In this document: positions 27,174-35,125 of the stretch, piece by piece | Layout of the letters: each line of letters begins with the position of its first letter | Numbering within the stretch: position 1 is the first letter of the stretch | Assembly: GCF_947492405.1 (NCBI RefSeq) | Contig: NZ_CANLMP010000001.1 | Span: forward strand, 682,001-746,000 | Direction: 5' to 3' | Length of the DNA stretch: 64,000 nucleotides | Origin: an uncultured Aquimarina sp. | GTDB taxonomy: Bacteria; Bacteroidota; Bacteroidia; Flavobacteriales; Flavobacteriaceae | The notes under the pieces: model-generated | Database searches by the model: none | The model's input: only the letters and a program-made list of their open reading frames with translations | Told to the model about the DNA's origin: nothing | Position numbers and translations under genes: made by a program

Positions 27174-28787
27174 CTAAACTATCACTCCAGGTTTTTTGTT
27201 CAGTCCACATTGCTCTACAAACTTGTTTGTGAATACTTCTCTTGTATCATCATTTAATAATTCATTCCGAGAATCTATCCAATGTTGTACAGTAGCAGCA
27301 CCATACATTTTTTGTATCCTGTTAAAATTGAGATTGAAATTTATTTTGCCCCAATGTAATGTGTAAGGAATATTCTTTGCTTCAAGTCGATTCCATATTT
27401 TTTTATAGAAATTTCTAGTAACTTCTGAATCTACACCATCCAATTCTAATACACAGGTTTTTGGGAATTTTGTAAAACCTAATAATGCCTTAGTTCCTTT
27501 TACATAGCGTAAGGAAATCCCGCCAGGAAAAGGATCACCTCCTTCAATAATATTTAATATTTCCTGCGTAACTCTTACGCTATCTTTAATATCTATGCCT
27601 AACGCTGCACTTGCTACTTTTCCTCTAAACTTCGTATTGTTATAAGTCTCACCTATAGTACCTTCTAATGCTGCTGTTTCTTTGTACGCAAGAGGAAACA
27701 ATAGGTTAACTAAACTTGGTACTAATTTTACAGACAAAGCTCCTAAGCTATCCATCATAGTTTGTATAAGCCCTAATAGATCGTCGCCGTATGTTAATCC
27801 GTTACTGTCTCTAGTTCTGCGAATATAATCATCTCTGTATTTTCGTTTATACGCGACTTTGATGAAGACTCCTTTATCTATATCGTTAGGTTTAAAATCA
27901 TAAGGATTAACAAGTACTTCAAAATGATATAATTCTCGATCAGAAGAAAACTGCGGAAAAGGAAGTAAATTCTGAATAGCAGAAAAATCCTGTGTAGTCA
28001 TCGTATGTTTCAAAGCATCGTTATAGGCAATTTTATCAATACGATGTTCTTCTAATAAAAACTTAGGTTCTGTTTCTATCAATACTCCATGAATAAAGCC
28101 AAAACTACCAAAACTTACTATAGCCGAATTGAACATAGTGTCATCCTGAATTCGTTCTGCTCCTAACCAATCAACAAATTTATCTGACATTACCGGATTA
28201 GACTGACGTTCTAGCCAAATATGTCTGCCCTTACCAACGATTAAATGTAATCCAACCACAAAATCCTGTAATGATCCAACATTAAATGCTGCCCCATGTG
28301 TTCCTGTTGATAAAGCACCGGCAATGGTTTGCCCGTTACTCGCTCCAGAAGCTTTGATAGATCTATTGGGTCTTTTTTCCTTTTCAAGTTTTGAATTTAA
28401 TTGTAGTATTGACATCCCACATTGTGTGAAAAATAAGTTTTCTGGTGTTCCGCCTTTGTTTAAATAATTATCTGCAACATACGATTTGGAAACAGAGAAA
28501 GAGAGACGTAATGATTTAGTATCAATGATACCCCCTTCAGACACTGCAACTTTAGAAAAAGACCAACCACTACCCATTGCTCTGAGTCGGATTTTGTTTT
28601 TGATTGCATGGCCAATCAGCCATTGAATATTTTTAGTAGTTGCTTTGTATTTTTCAGAGCTTTTAGATAAGGAATGATCATTTCTAATTTTAAAAGAAGC
28701 GTCCTTAGTAAGTTTTTGGGTAAAATTCTGATGTCTGTTTTCCCAGGATGTGATTGGTAGTATTTCTATACCTTTTGGTAATGCCAT
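27174..28787 (-). CDS. FAD-binding oxidoreductase, aldonolactone oxidase-like (VAO family)
   Basis: About 537 residues from the ATG at 28787 (MALPKGIEIL), chosen because it leaves a 25-base gap to the upstream gene; an ATG 39 bases earlier would overlap it. The N-terminal FAD-binding domain has RAMGSGWSFSKVAV, IKASGASNGQTIAGALSTGTHGAAF and FGSFGFIHGVLIE, the PP-loop pattern of vanillyl-alcohol-oxidase-fold enzymes. The C-terminus ends with YTLHWGKINF, as in L-gulono- and D-arabinono-lactone oxidases where HWGK is conserved. It probably oxidises a sugar lactone or alcohol using oxygen. The context (small lipoprotein gene upstream) gives no pathway. Confidence 0.82.
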   Translation of the reverse strand: MALPKGIEILPITSWENRHQNFTQKLTKDASFKIRNDHSLSKSSEKYKATTKNIQWLIGHAIKNKIRLRAMGSGWSFSKVAVSEGGIIDTKSLRLSFSVSKSYVADNYLNKGGTPENLFFTQCGMSILQLNSKLEKEKRPNRSIKASGASNGQTIAGALSTGTHGAAFNVGSLQDFVVGLHLIVGKGRHIWLERQSNPVMSDKFVDWLGAERIQDDTMFNSAIVSFGSFGFIHGVLIETEPKFLLEEHRIDKIAYNDALKHTMTTQDFSAIQNLLPFPQFSSDRELYHFEVLVNPYDFKPNDIDKGVFIKVAYKRKYRDDYIRRTRDSNGLTYGDDLLGLIQTMMDSLGALSVKLVPSLVNLLFPLAYKETAALEGTIGETYNNTKFRGKVASAALGIDIKDSVRVTQEILNIIEGGDPFPGGISLRYVKGTKALLGFTKFPKTCVLELDGVDSEVTRNFYKKIWNRLEAKNIPYTLHWGKINFNLNFNRIQKMYGAATVQHWIDSRNELLNDDTREVFTNKFVEQCGLNKKPGVIV

Positions 28788-28812
28788 TTTGATTGTTTTT
28801 AATTTGTGTGAA

Positions 28813-29136
28813 TTACAAGTCTTCAATAGGAGTGTCTATTGGAGCACATTCCCATGCTACAGTCTGTGGTACTACGATACCAATTGTTATTGCTGATATA
28901 AGAATATAACCTAAATTAGTAGAGCTGGTAACCGAGCTCATTCGTTTAGATTCGCAATCGGGATCAATATCCTTTGGTGTTACCAATCCCCAGGCATAAC
29001 TCCAGGAAGTTTTAGTGTGTTTTACGACAGAATCATTATCATACTCGCTGACAACGCGGGTTGACATACAACCTTGACAACATAGAATGAGTATAATGAA
29101 TAAACTTATACTTCGTAATCGAACATAATTTTGCAT
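28813..29136 (-). CDS. Small Bor-like lipoprotein
   Basis: 107 residues with lipobox CCQGC (Cys near residue 23). The body has a short basic/aromatic stretch (KHTKTSWSYAWGLVTPKD), a Cys near residue 62 and a hydrophobic ISAITIGIVVPQTVAWEC ending. This order (hydrophobic-aromatic segment, Cys, long hydrophobic tail ending in Cys) recalls the Bor/Iss family of small surface lipoproteins, but the similarity is weak and from memory. The gene sits 25 bases upstream of the FAD oxidoreductase gene on the same strand and is probably co-transcribed. Confidence 0.6.
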   Translation of the reverse strand: MQNYVRLRSISLFIILILCCQGCMSTRVVSEYDNDSVVKHTKTSWSYAWGLVTPKDIDPDCESKRMSSVTSSTNLGYILISAITIGIVVPQTVAWECAPIDTPIEDL

Positions 29137-29299
29137 ACCTCGTTATTTTAGAGGCAATTTAGACGGGTGTTTAGGAGTGAATACGTTATTAGTTAAAAAT
29201 AAGCATATAAAATATGTTTAAAAAGGGGTTTTTAACTGTTTTTATTAGTGCTTAATCTGTTGGTGGTTAATATATTTATATCAATCAACACCTAACTTT

Positions 29300-29451
29300 A
29301 AAGTATACTTTTATATACTTTGAAATATTATTTCATTTTTAACGTATATTATTATATACTTTGTTATATTTGTAATAGATAATTTTATTAAGTATAATTT
29401 TTTATACTTAAAAATATTTAAAGAATTACAAAGTATATTTTAATATACGTT
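29300..29451 (+). promoter_or_regulatory. Four tandem palindromic operators upstream of hipBA
   Basis: Four copies of GTATA-N6-TATAC, each within a longer 22-bp palindrome of the form AAAGTATA-N6-TATACTTT: 29300-29321, 29341-29362, 29389-29410 and 29430-29451. Centre-to-centre distances are 41, 48 and 41 bp, so the outer pairs are placed about four helical turns apart. A -7 box TATATTTG lies at 29365-29372 between copies two and three. The last copy ends 11 bases before the antitoxin ATG. This is the arrangement expected for cooperative HipB autorepression. Confidence 0.8.
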
Positions 29452-29462
29452 AAATTAAGAAT

Positions 29463-29792
29463 ATGGATTTAAGTAGATTTTCTGATGATGATGTGTTATC
29501 TGAACTTACACAACGTGTAAAAAAAAGAAGACTCAATCTTAATATTACTCAAGAAGAACTTTCTAAAAGGGCAGGAGTCCATGTGCAGACGATTAAAAAT
29601 TTTGAATCTGGTAAAGCAACAACGTTACTCACTTTTGTTCAGATTTTAAGGGCTTTAGGGGAACTTGATGCGTTGAGTTTGTTTTTGCCGGATCCGGGAA
29701 TTAGTCCTATTGAATTACTAAAATTAAAAGGAAAAGAAAGAGAAAGGGCTTCAGGAAGCTCTAAAAGTAAACCAAATAAATCATCATGGTAG
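29463..29792 (+). CDS. hipB: HipB-like antitoxin, XRE-family helix-turn-helix regulator
   Basis: 109 residues. The helix-turn-helix spans about residues 15-70: VKKRRLNLNITQEELSKRAGV, then VQTIKNFESGKATTLLTFVQILRALG, the classic Cro/C1-type motif with a HipB-like C-terminal stretch LDALSLFLPDPGISPIELL. The tail after residue 90 is Lys/Ser-rich and probably disordered. The stop overlaps the ATG of hipA by seven bases, so the pair is translationally coupled. It should bind the four palindromes immediately upstream and repress its own operon, alone or with HipA. The symbol is given by family and context. Confidence 0.85.
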   Translation: MDLSRFSDDDVLSELTQRVKKRRLNLNITQEELSKRAGVHVQTIKNFESGKATTLLTFVQILRALGELDALSLFLPDPGISPIELLKLKGKERERASGSSKSKPNKSSW

Positions 29793-31072
29793 ATGTTATC
29801 AAAATAACACTTTGGGGGCAAGAATTAGGTGCTTTAAGTTGGGATGCAGATAAAAAATATGCTTCTTTTGAGTTTTTTTCTGATTTCTTAAGAAGCAATT
29901 TAGATGTTTCACCTATACATATGCCCATCCTTAATGCTGAGAAGCGAATATATAGCTTTCCTCGTCTTAATGAAGATACTTATAAAGGATTGCCCGGAAT
30001 GTTATCAGATGTATTACCTGATGATTTTGGGAATCGCTTGATTGATCAATGGTTATTACTTAATGATATTCCTAAAGCGCAATTCACACCCTTGGATCGA
30101 TTATGTTATATTGGAACTCGTGGAATGGGAGCTTTGGAGTTTCAACCAGCAAGAAATATTGGTAAAAAAATATCAAGTACTGTAGAAATAGATAAACTCG
30201 TAACGCTTGCCCAAAAAGTATTGAGCTCGCGTGAAAAAATAGAATTAAATATTTCTGAAACTGAACATCTGAATGAATTAATTAAAGTAGGTACTTCTGC
30301 AGGAGGACAAAGAGCAAAAGCAATTATTGCGTTTAATTCAGCAACGAATGAAATTAGATCTGGACAAACCAATGTTCCTAAAGGATTCGAGCATTACCTT
30401 TTTAAATTTGATGGAGTAAATGATGTATCTCTTGGTGATCCACAAGGATACGGAAGGATAGAGTACGCCTATTATTTGATGGCATTGGATTGTGGAATTG
30501 ATATGGAACATTCTCGATTGTTTGAAGAACACAATCGCGCGCACTTTATGACCAAAAGATTTGATCGATTACCTAATAATGAGAAGCTGCATATGCAGAC
30601 CTTATGCTCACTAGCTCATTTTGATTATAAATCGCCAGGAGCATATTCCTATGAAAATGCTTTCGAAATTATGAGACAGCTTAGGTTACCTCATCAGGAT
30701 GCTATTCAATTATATAAAAGGATGTTGCTAAATGTTATTGCCAGAAATCAAGATGACCATACCAAAAATATTTCATTCTTAATGGATAAACAAGGAGTCT
30801 GGAAACTAGCTCCAGCATATGATATTACGTATTCCTATAACCCTACGGGAATATGGACTAGTATGCACCAGATGTCCATCAATGGGAAAAGAGATGATTT
30901 TAGATTAAGTGACTTGCTTAAAGTAGGAGATAAAATAAGTTATAAAAATAGTAAGGCCGAAATAACACAAATTTTAGAAGTAGTACATAATTGGAGTCAC
31001 TACGCTAATAAAGCAGGAATTCCTACTGAACAGGCCGCTAAATTGCAAAAAGCATTTAGAACCAATTTATAA
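29786..31072 (+). CDS. hipA: Type II toxin HipA family serine/threonine kinase
   Basis: 428 residues, full length for HipA. The N-terminal subdomain (1-120) contains YKGLPGMLSDVLPDDFGNRL. The phosphate-binding loop is GTSAGGQRAKA (169-179), whose Ser171 aligns with the autophosphorylated loop region of E. coli HipA. The catalytic loop NQDDHTKN (321-328) gives Asp323 as the catalytic base, and APAYD (Asp346) is the metal-binding site. All kinase residues are present, so it looks active. E. coli HipA phosphorylates glutamyl-tRNA synthetase and causes persistence; the target here is unknown. It is coupled to hipB. Confidence 0.9.
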   Translation: MVDVIKITLWGQELGALSWDADKKYASFEFFSDFLRSNLDVSPIHMPILNAEKRIYSFPRLNEDTYKGLPGMLSDVLPDDFGNRLIDQWLLLNDIPKAQFTPLDRLCYIGTRGMGALEFQPARNIGKKISSTVEIDKLVTLAQKVLSSREKIELNISETEHLNELIKVGTSAGGQRAKAIIAFNSATNEIRSGQTNVPKGFEHYLFKFDGVNDVSLGDPQGYGRIEYAYYLMALDCGIDMEHSRLFEEHNRAHFMTKRFDRLPNNEKLHMQTLCSLAHFDYKSPGAYSYENAFEIMRQLRLPHQDAIQLYKRMLLNVIARNQDDHTKNISFLMDKQGVWKLAPAYDITYSYNPTGIWTSMHQMSINGKRDDFRLSDLLKVGDKISYKNSKAEITQILEVVHNWSHYANKAGIPTEQAAKLQKAFRTNL

Positions 31073-31103
31073 CATTATATGGATAATTATAGTTTGTGAG
31101 TAT

Positions 31104-31706
31104 ATGAGTCTTAAAAAGAAGCCTAGACTAAATTACATAACTACTAAGGGAATATTTTATATCACTCTATTGGTAATTTTTCTTACAATACTATCTGTCT
31201 GGCAATTTGGACTGGGGAAAGAAAGAACAATTATCGAAAATTCGATACTATCAACAACGATACTATCATTAGTATTCTTTCTTTTTATAACCATTGGATT
31301 GTATAATGGTATAAAATTAAAAGATAATCTAGGAAAAATAACAGATCGTTTAGATCTTGGTACGGAAGGTATATCTGATGTTTTTGATGTTTCATCACCA
31401 GAGTTACCTGATTTTACTGATGGAATAGAAGAAATGGTATTAGGTATTTTACTGTGGATTTTAATAACCATAATAATAGGAGTATTATTATGGTTATTTG
31501 GGGGCATATTATGGACGATGGTACTTATATTTTTAGCAATGCTATATTGGATTTTTTTTAGAGCGTTACGTTTGGTTTTTAAAAAATCTCCAATTTGTAA
31601 GGGAAACCTAGTAAAAAGTATGGGCTTTGGACTGGGTTATACTTTATTATATAATTTTTGGATCTATATCATTATTGTAATAGCAGAATTTTTAAAATAC
31701 TATTAA
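31104..31706 (+). CDS. Multi-pass membrane protein of unknown function
   Basis: 200 residues with about five hydrophobic segments (near 16-33, 46-66, 112-131, 133-155 and 178-197) and an acidic soluble loop at about 75-108 (GTEGISDVFDVSSPELPDF). I recognise no family. It follows hipA by 31 bases on the same strand and might be transcribed from the hipBA promoter, although no functional link is known. Base use resembles neighbouring genes. Confidence 0.65.
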   Translation: MSLKKKPRLNYITTKGIFYITLLVIFLTILSVWQFGLGKERTIIENSILSTTILSLVFFLFITIGLYNGIKLKDNLGKITDRLDLGTEGISDVFDVSSPELPDFTDGIEEMVLGILLWILITIIIGVLLWLFGGILWTMVLIFLAMLYWIFFRALRLVFKKSPICKGNLVKSMGFGLGYTLLYNFWIYIIIVIAEFLKYY

Positions 31707-31849
31707 TGAGCATATAAGTACTGAGAAATTTGGTGAATTATTTAGGGCAAAATATTCAAATTTGATTACAATAAGTGGGGTAAAATGTTCTAATAAAGAA
31801 ACTAAACTAAGTCTCATTGTACTCATACGCTCAAAAAAATAATGAAAGC

Positions 31850-32101
31850 TTAATTAAAATCTTCTCGTAAATAGAACATTAATTTAGCTTTATCTGTAAA
31901 ACTTTTTATAGCTAGAATTTCACCATTCAGTTTATTATATATTATTTCAGCAAATAAGAAATCTATATAAAAGACACTGTAATAAAAATCACGATTGGCA
32001 TCATTGATAGAAAACAAATGAATTCCTTTATTCCAAATGTGATGATATTTTTCCGATAAGTCTTGTGAATTAAAACGTTTTTCTAAGGTAGTTTTTTGCA
32101 T
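31850..32101 (-). CDS. Small conserved-looking protein of unknown function
   Basis: 83 residues without signal peptide or membrane segment. It begins MQKTTLEKRFNSQDLSEKYHHIWNKG and has a mixed alpha/beta pattern rich in aromatic residues (FYYSVFYIDFLFAEIIYN). It reads as a real coding sequence because of its amino-acid composition and because no other gene claims the interval, but no family is recognised. It is isolated on the minus strand between plus-strand genes. Confidence 0.5.
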   Translation of the reverse strand: MQKTTLEKRFNSQDLSEKYHHIWNKGIHLFSINDANRDFYYSVFYIDFLFAEIIYNKLNGEILAIKSFTDKAKLMFYLREDFN

Positions 32102-32295
32102 AAGCAGGGTTTTTAAGATTTAAGGCAAGCACAATCTACGGAAAAACCGTAAGAAAACAAACATAAAAACACAAAAAAGCTAATAATTCCCCATTTATTA
32201 CTTGTAAATTCATCAAAAAAACAACTAAACTAGTCTTGATAATTAATAAAAAAATAGAATAATATCTTATTTTCGCAACAGAAAAGTATATAGTA

Positions 32296-32964
32296 TTGGC
32301 TACTGTTTCTCAAAATATCTTTCTTACTAAAAAAGAAAAACTACGTTGTATTTCTTGTCACAAAAAAATTCCATTAGGTAAATCCTTTGTTGCAGAAAGT
32401 GAAAATCATAAAGGCACTTGTTTTAGTTGCTCTCCTTTTGTAGGATATGTGCTATTACCGCCAGGAAATGTAGCAATGACCAGAAGATCTAAAAAACACT
32501 CCACACTTTGTGGAGTTGTTCTTGCCTGGAATCAACGTAGAAAACGATATGAACGTAGGGGACAGTTGGTAGAGGAAATTGCTATAGAAAAAGCTCGATT
32601 AGAATGTGAAAAAGATCAAGCTTCTAGAGATCTTAAAAATAAGAAAGCTGCAGTGGTAAGGGAGCAAAAGGATCGTGAGTTTGTATTTAATTTTGCATTA
32701 GCAATTAGAGCTCAGTATCCCAATTGCCCAGAGAAAAGAGAATTCGCGATTGCCATGCATGCCTGTGAAAAACATAGTGGTAGAGTAGGAAGGACTGCAA
32801 ATGCAAAAGAATTTGATCCGAAGATGATCGATTTGGCTGTAGAAGCACATATTCGACATACTGAAACCAGCTATGATCAACAGTTTGGTAAAGGAAAAGG
32901 GAAAAAAGAAATTAGATCAGATATCCGATCCGATATTAACGCTGTTTTGAAAAAATGGAAATAA
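32296..32964 (+). CDS. DUF2293 domain-containing protein
   Basis: 222 residues from a TTG start (MATVSQNIFL). The N-terminus contains a four-Cys zinc-ribbon-like element, CISCHKKIP and later CFSCSPFVGY. A charged coiled segment follows (about 85-130, EKARLECEKDQASRDLKNKK). The C-terminal part, with AIRAQYPNCPEKREFAIAMHACEKHSGRVGRTANAKEFD and VEAHIRHTETSYDQ, is the DUF2293 domain. The family is found in bacteria and fungi and has no known function; the zinc-ribbon and basic tail suggest nucleic-acid binding. A possible -7 box TATTTTCG lies just upstream. Confidence 0.82.
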   Translation: MATVSQNIFLTKKEKLRCISCHKKIPLGKSFVAESENHKGTCFSCSPFVGYVLLPPGNVAMTRRSKKHSTLCGVVLAWNQRRKRYERRGQLVEEIAIEKARLECEKDQASRDLKNKKAAVVREQKDREFVFNFALAIRAQYPNCPEKREFAIAMHACEKHSGRVGRTANAKEFDPKMIDLAVEAHIRHTETSYDQQFGKGKGKKEIRSDIRSDINAVLKKWK

Positions 32965-33024
32965 TAGAATTAAGAAAATTTTATTCTCTATTTTTAAGGA
33001 TTAAACCATCTGGTATTAAGTAAA

Positions 33025-33195
33025 ATGGCTAAAAAAGGAAGAGAAAAAAATACTCAGAATAAGGCGAAGCATACAAAACTTATGAATCGTAAAAAAAATA
33101 AGCTCAGAAAAGAAAAAGAACTTAGAGCACAACGGTTAAAGGCAATTGTACAAAAAGTTAATGAGTCTAAGCAAAATGAACCAGAGAAAGAGTAA
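33025..33195 (+). CDS. Very basic 56-residue protein
   Basis: An ORF from ATG 33025 to TAA 33195 encodes a 56-residue, highly charged peptide beginning MAKKGREKNTQNKAKHTKL and rich in Lys, Arg and Glu, predicted as one long helix. It lies 60 bases after the DUF2293 gene and overlaps the start of the YchJ-like gene by 20 bases. The tight packing and lack of other coding options suggest it is real. Such short basic proteins often bind RNA or ribosomes, but I recognise no family. Confidence 0.6.
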   Translation: MAKKGREKNTQNKAKHTKLMNRKKNKLRKEKELRAQRLKAIVQKVNESKQNEPEKE

Positions 33196-33574
33196 ATGCT
33201 ATTGCGGAAGATTACAGGGTTATGATGTTTGTTGTGGCAGTGTCCATAAAGATATAACACAAGCATTAGTAGCAGAAGACTTAATGAGATCTCGTTATAC
33301 CGCTTTTGTCTTAGCGAACGGTGATTATTTAATGAAAAGCCACCACAGCTCGACCCGCCCTATTAAAGAAAAGAAATCTATTGTAAAGTGGGCAAAATCT
33401 GTAAAATGGATCAAGTTAGAAGTGTTACATACTTCTAAAGGATTAGCATCCGATGAAGAGGGTACCGTGGAGTTCAAGGCATTTTACTTTGAAAATGGCA
33501 CGTTAGAAGTTATTCATGAAAATTCCGCATTTGTTAAAGAAAATGGTCATTGGGTGTATCTTGGAGAAAACTAA
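33176..33574 (+). CDS. YchJ-like SEC-C metal-binding protein
   Basis: About 132 residues from the ATG at 33176 (MNQRKSKCYCGR). The N-terminal CYCG-x8-CCGS is the SEC-C-like zinc motif of YchJ family proteins. It is followed by the family core AEDLMRSRYTAFVLANGDYLMKSHH, then an NTF2-like domain ending VKENGHWVYLGEN. YchJ function is unknown; zinc binding by the Cys motif is expected. The start lies inside the end of the 56-residue basic gene, which would couple their translation. An earlier in-frame ATG at 33146 would lengthen it by ten residues. Confidence 0.83.
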   Translation: MNQRKSKCYCGRLQGYDVCCGSVHKDITQALVAEDLMRSRYTAFVLANGDYLMKSHHSSTRPIKEKKSIVKWAKSVKWIKLEVLHTSKGLASDEEGTVEFKAFYFENGTLEVIHENSAFVKENGHWVYLGEN

Positions 33575-33647
33575 TGCACGCTTAAGTCAGGCTTCTAAAT
33601 ATTTTATATAGAAATCAGATCTATTCATTTTAAGTTTCTAAACCTAG

Positions 33648-33680
33648 AAACCCTACGATAGAATCTCGCAGGGTTTGTTT
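33648..33680 (+). terminator. Hairpin terminator after the YchJ-like gene
   Basis: AAACCCT (33648-33654) pairs with AGGGTTT (33670-33676), with an inner CGA/TCG helix interrupted by one mismatch. A short T-rich stretch follows. It lies between the convergent YchJ-like and lipoprotein genes. Confidence 0.6.
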
Positions 33681-33722
33681 ATGTACTGTATCTGGTAGGT
33701 GTATTATAAAGAAGATAAAGTA

Positions 33723-34283
33723 TTAATTTCCTAAAAATACGGTATATACAACATTGTCTACGTTCCAACCTCTTTCATTAAAACATCTATTAGAAGCATC
33801 AGCATTTATAAAAGAAATTTTCTTTGGTCTGATTTGTCTCTGGATATCAGCAATATGAGCTTCGAACTGAAATTGATATCTATCCATATTAATATCAGAA
33901 TCGCCATCTATATAATAAGAATAGTTATAAGTAAATTGTTGAGCCTCTATTGGAAATATAATAACTCCTACAGGATAACTAATACATCCTGAAGCATTAA
34001 TATATTCTTCTATTTCTAAAGCAGCATCACTACCGCAGCCAATATCGCTATCTAGTGTGCAACCTACTCTTTTCATTAATGATGTTTCATTCTTTTGTTT
34101 TTTTTGTAATTCTTCTAGCAATAGCATTGTTTCTTGTTCATTAGAAACATCTTTAACAGTAACAAACTGCTTAGGATTAGAAGAGTTTTGAATCTCGGGT
34201 GTCTCGATTTCTTCTTTTTGACAACTTGTAATAAATACAAACGAACAAGCGATAAGACTAAGTTTTAATGTGATTTTTTTCAT
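33723..34283 (-). CDS. Lipoprotein of unknown function
   Basis: 186 residues with lipobox FITSC (Cys near residue 21), an acidic tether with KEEIETPEIQNSS, and a Glu/Lys-rich helical segment (about 50-68). The C-terminal domain contains four further cysteines (GCTLDSDIGCGS, ASGCISYP and NRCFNERGW) that could form disulphides. No domain is recognised. It resembles the lipoproteins at 4.7-5.9 kb in general design only, and is isolated on the minus strand. Confidence 0.72.
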   Translation of the reverse strand: MKKITLKLSLIACSFVFITSCQKEEIETPEIQNSSNPKQFVTVKDVSNEQETMLLLEELQKKQKNETSLMKRVGCTLDSDIGCGSDAALEIEEYINASGCISYPVGVIIFPIEAQQFTYNYSYYIDGDSDINMDRYQFQFEAHIADIQRQIRPKKISFINADASNRCFNERGWNVDNVVYTVFLGN

Positions 34284-34700
34284 TTTATGAACTTTTTGAT
34301 TAAATAAAATTGGTTAATGATGGTTCAAAATTATTTAAAAAAATAGGGATTTTTCAGTTCGAATGTATTGTTTACCTAAAGATAAAATCTAGAATAAAAA
34401 AGTAATTGTAAATTAATTTAAATGTCTTGTTTTTGAGGTTTTTATGAGTTTTTAAACAACATTAATTCTATTAAAAACCTTTGTTAAGCGTCTTGTTTAC
34501 AGTGTTTTGTTAGTGAATGTGATAGCAGATTTTGCAAAGCTGTTGATAAATGTAGTTTTTCTCAATTTTAATAATAAAAGGTAACAAATTAATGATCGGT
34601 GTATATAAAGGTGTAGTATCAAAAAGCGCGCTTGATAAATACAACTTTCTTGAGGTCGCCGAAAATCATAAAGAGTAGGCAAAATCTAAACATACAAATA
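34284..34700. other. AT-rich spacer upstream of the radical-SAM peptide locus
   Basis: A 417-base spacer between divergent units. It must hold the promoters of the lipoprotein gene (-) and the peptide precursor (+). The only open stretch of note on the plus strand is a 28-codon frame from ATG 34592 to TAG 34678, ending 22 bases before the precursor start; it might be an upstream leader peptide but has no supporting evidence. No clear -7/-33 pair was identified. Confidence 0.5.
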
Positions 34701-34916
34701 ATGAAAAAGGTATTCTTATTACCCAGTGGCTTAGACAAATTTTCTACAAAGGAGCTTAAAAACTTGGAAACTATTTTAGGAGGAACAATTGATGTACCCG
34801 TAGTAATATATTATCCAACTAGCGGTGGTAGAAGATGTGCGGATGGTCAGGTTTGGTCAGAAACATTAAAGAAATGTGTTCCGATTGCTGTCGGACTGCC
34901 TATTGAGCGTAGATAG
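34701..34916 (+). CDS. Precursor peptide with double-glycine leader for a radical-SAM-modified RiPP
   Basis: 71 residues from the ATG at 34701. Residues 1-28 (MKKVFLLPSGLDKFSTKELK, then NLETILGG) look like a double-glycine leader of Bacteroidetes natural-product precursors: amphipathic helix with the ELKNL/ILGG pattern. The 43-residue core starts TIDVPVVIYYPTSGG and has Cys46 and Cys59 bracketing ADGQVWSETLKK with Trp52; Tyr37-Tyr38 lie earlier. Aromatic residues followed by polar ones are the substrates of cyclophane-forming maturases, and the next gene encodes such an enzyme. Cleavage after Gly28 would need a C39-type peptidase, which is not encoded here. The product is unknown. Confidence 0.75.
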   Translation: MKKVFLLPSGLDKFSTKELKNLETILGGTIDVPVVIYYPTSGGRRCADGQVWSETLKKCVPIAVGLPIERR

Positions 34917-35023
34917 ACGATTAAGAAATAGTTATTTGTTTTCTTAGAACTATATCTAAAGAACTCTAATGATAGCTATTTAAGATTCGGATATAGAAAA
35001 GGATTGATTTGTCAATCCATAAA

Positions 35024-35087
35024 ATACTAGGCGAAGCCAGAGGGAACTTACTTGTACACCATATTATCTCTGAACTTCGCTTAGTAT
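35024..35087 (+). promoter_or_regulatory. Strong RNA hairpin between precursor and maturase genes
   Basis: ATACTAGGCGAAG (35024-35036) pairs with CTTCGCTTAGTAT (35075-35087), 13 bp with one G-U. A small internal loop is followed by a further CAGAG/CTCTG helix (35038-35042 with 35068-35072). No T-run follows, so it is not a typical terminator. In the 209-base gap it could protect the precursor mRNA or limit transcription into the maturase gene, giving more precursor than enzyme. Confidence 0.6.
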
Positions 35088-35125
35088 ATTTAATAAACTC
35101 GTTTAACTTCAATAAAATACAGATT

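Noticed and set aside
29300..29451. A CRISPR-like repeat array
   Set aside because: The four repeats are short palindromes with spacers of 19-27 bases of AT-rich DNA, located in a promoter, without cas genes.
29463..31706. A larger mobile or defence island around hipBA
   Set aside because: No integrase, transposase, tRNA or direct repeats were seen; only the toxin-antitoxin pair itself and an unknown membrane protein.
34592..34678. 28-codon ORF upstream of the RiPP precursor, as a second precursor or leader peptide
   Set aside because: It has no Gly-Gly motif, no Cys or Trp core and no clear ribosome-binding context; a frame of this length is expected by chance.
35009..35125. N-terminal extension of the radical SAM enzyme from an upstream TTG
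   Set aside because: The extension would be translated from the hairpin region and has no counterpart in the family, which starts shortly before the ILKVASRCNLNC motif.
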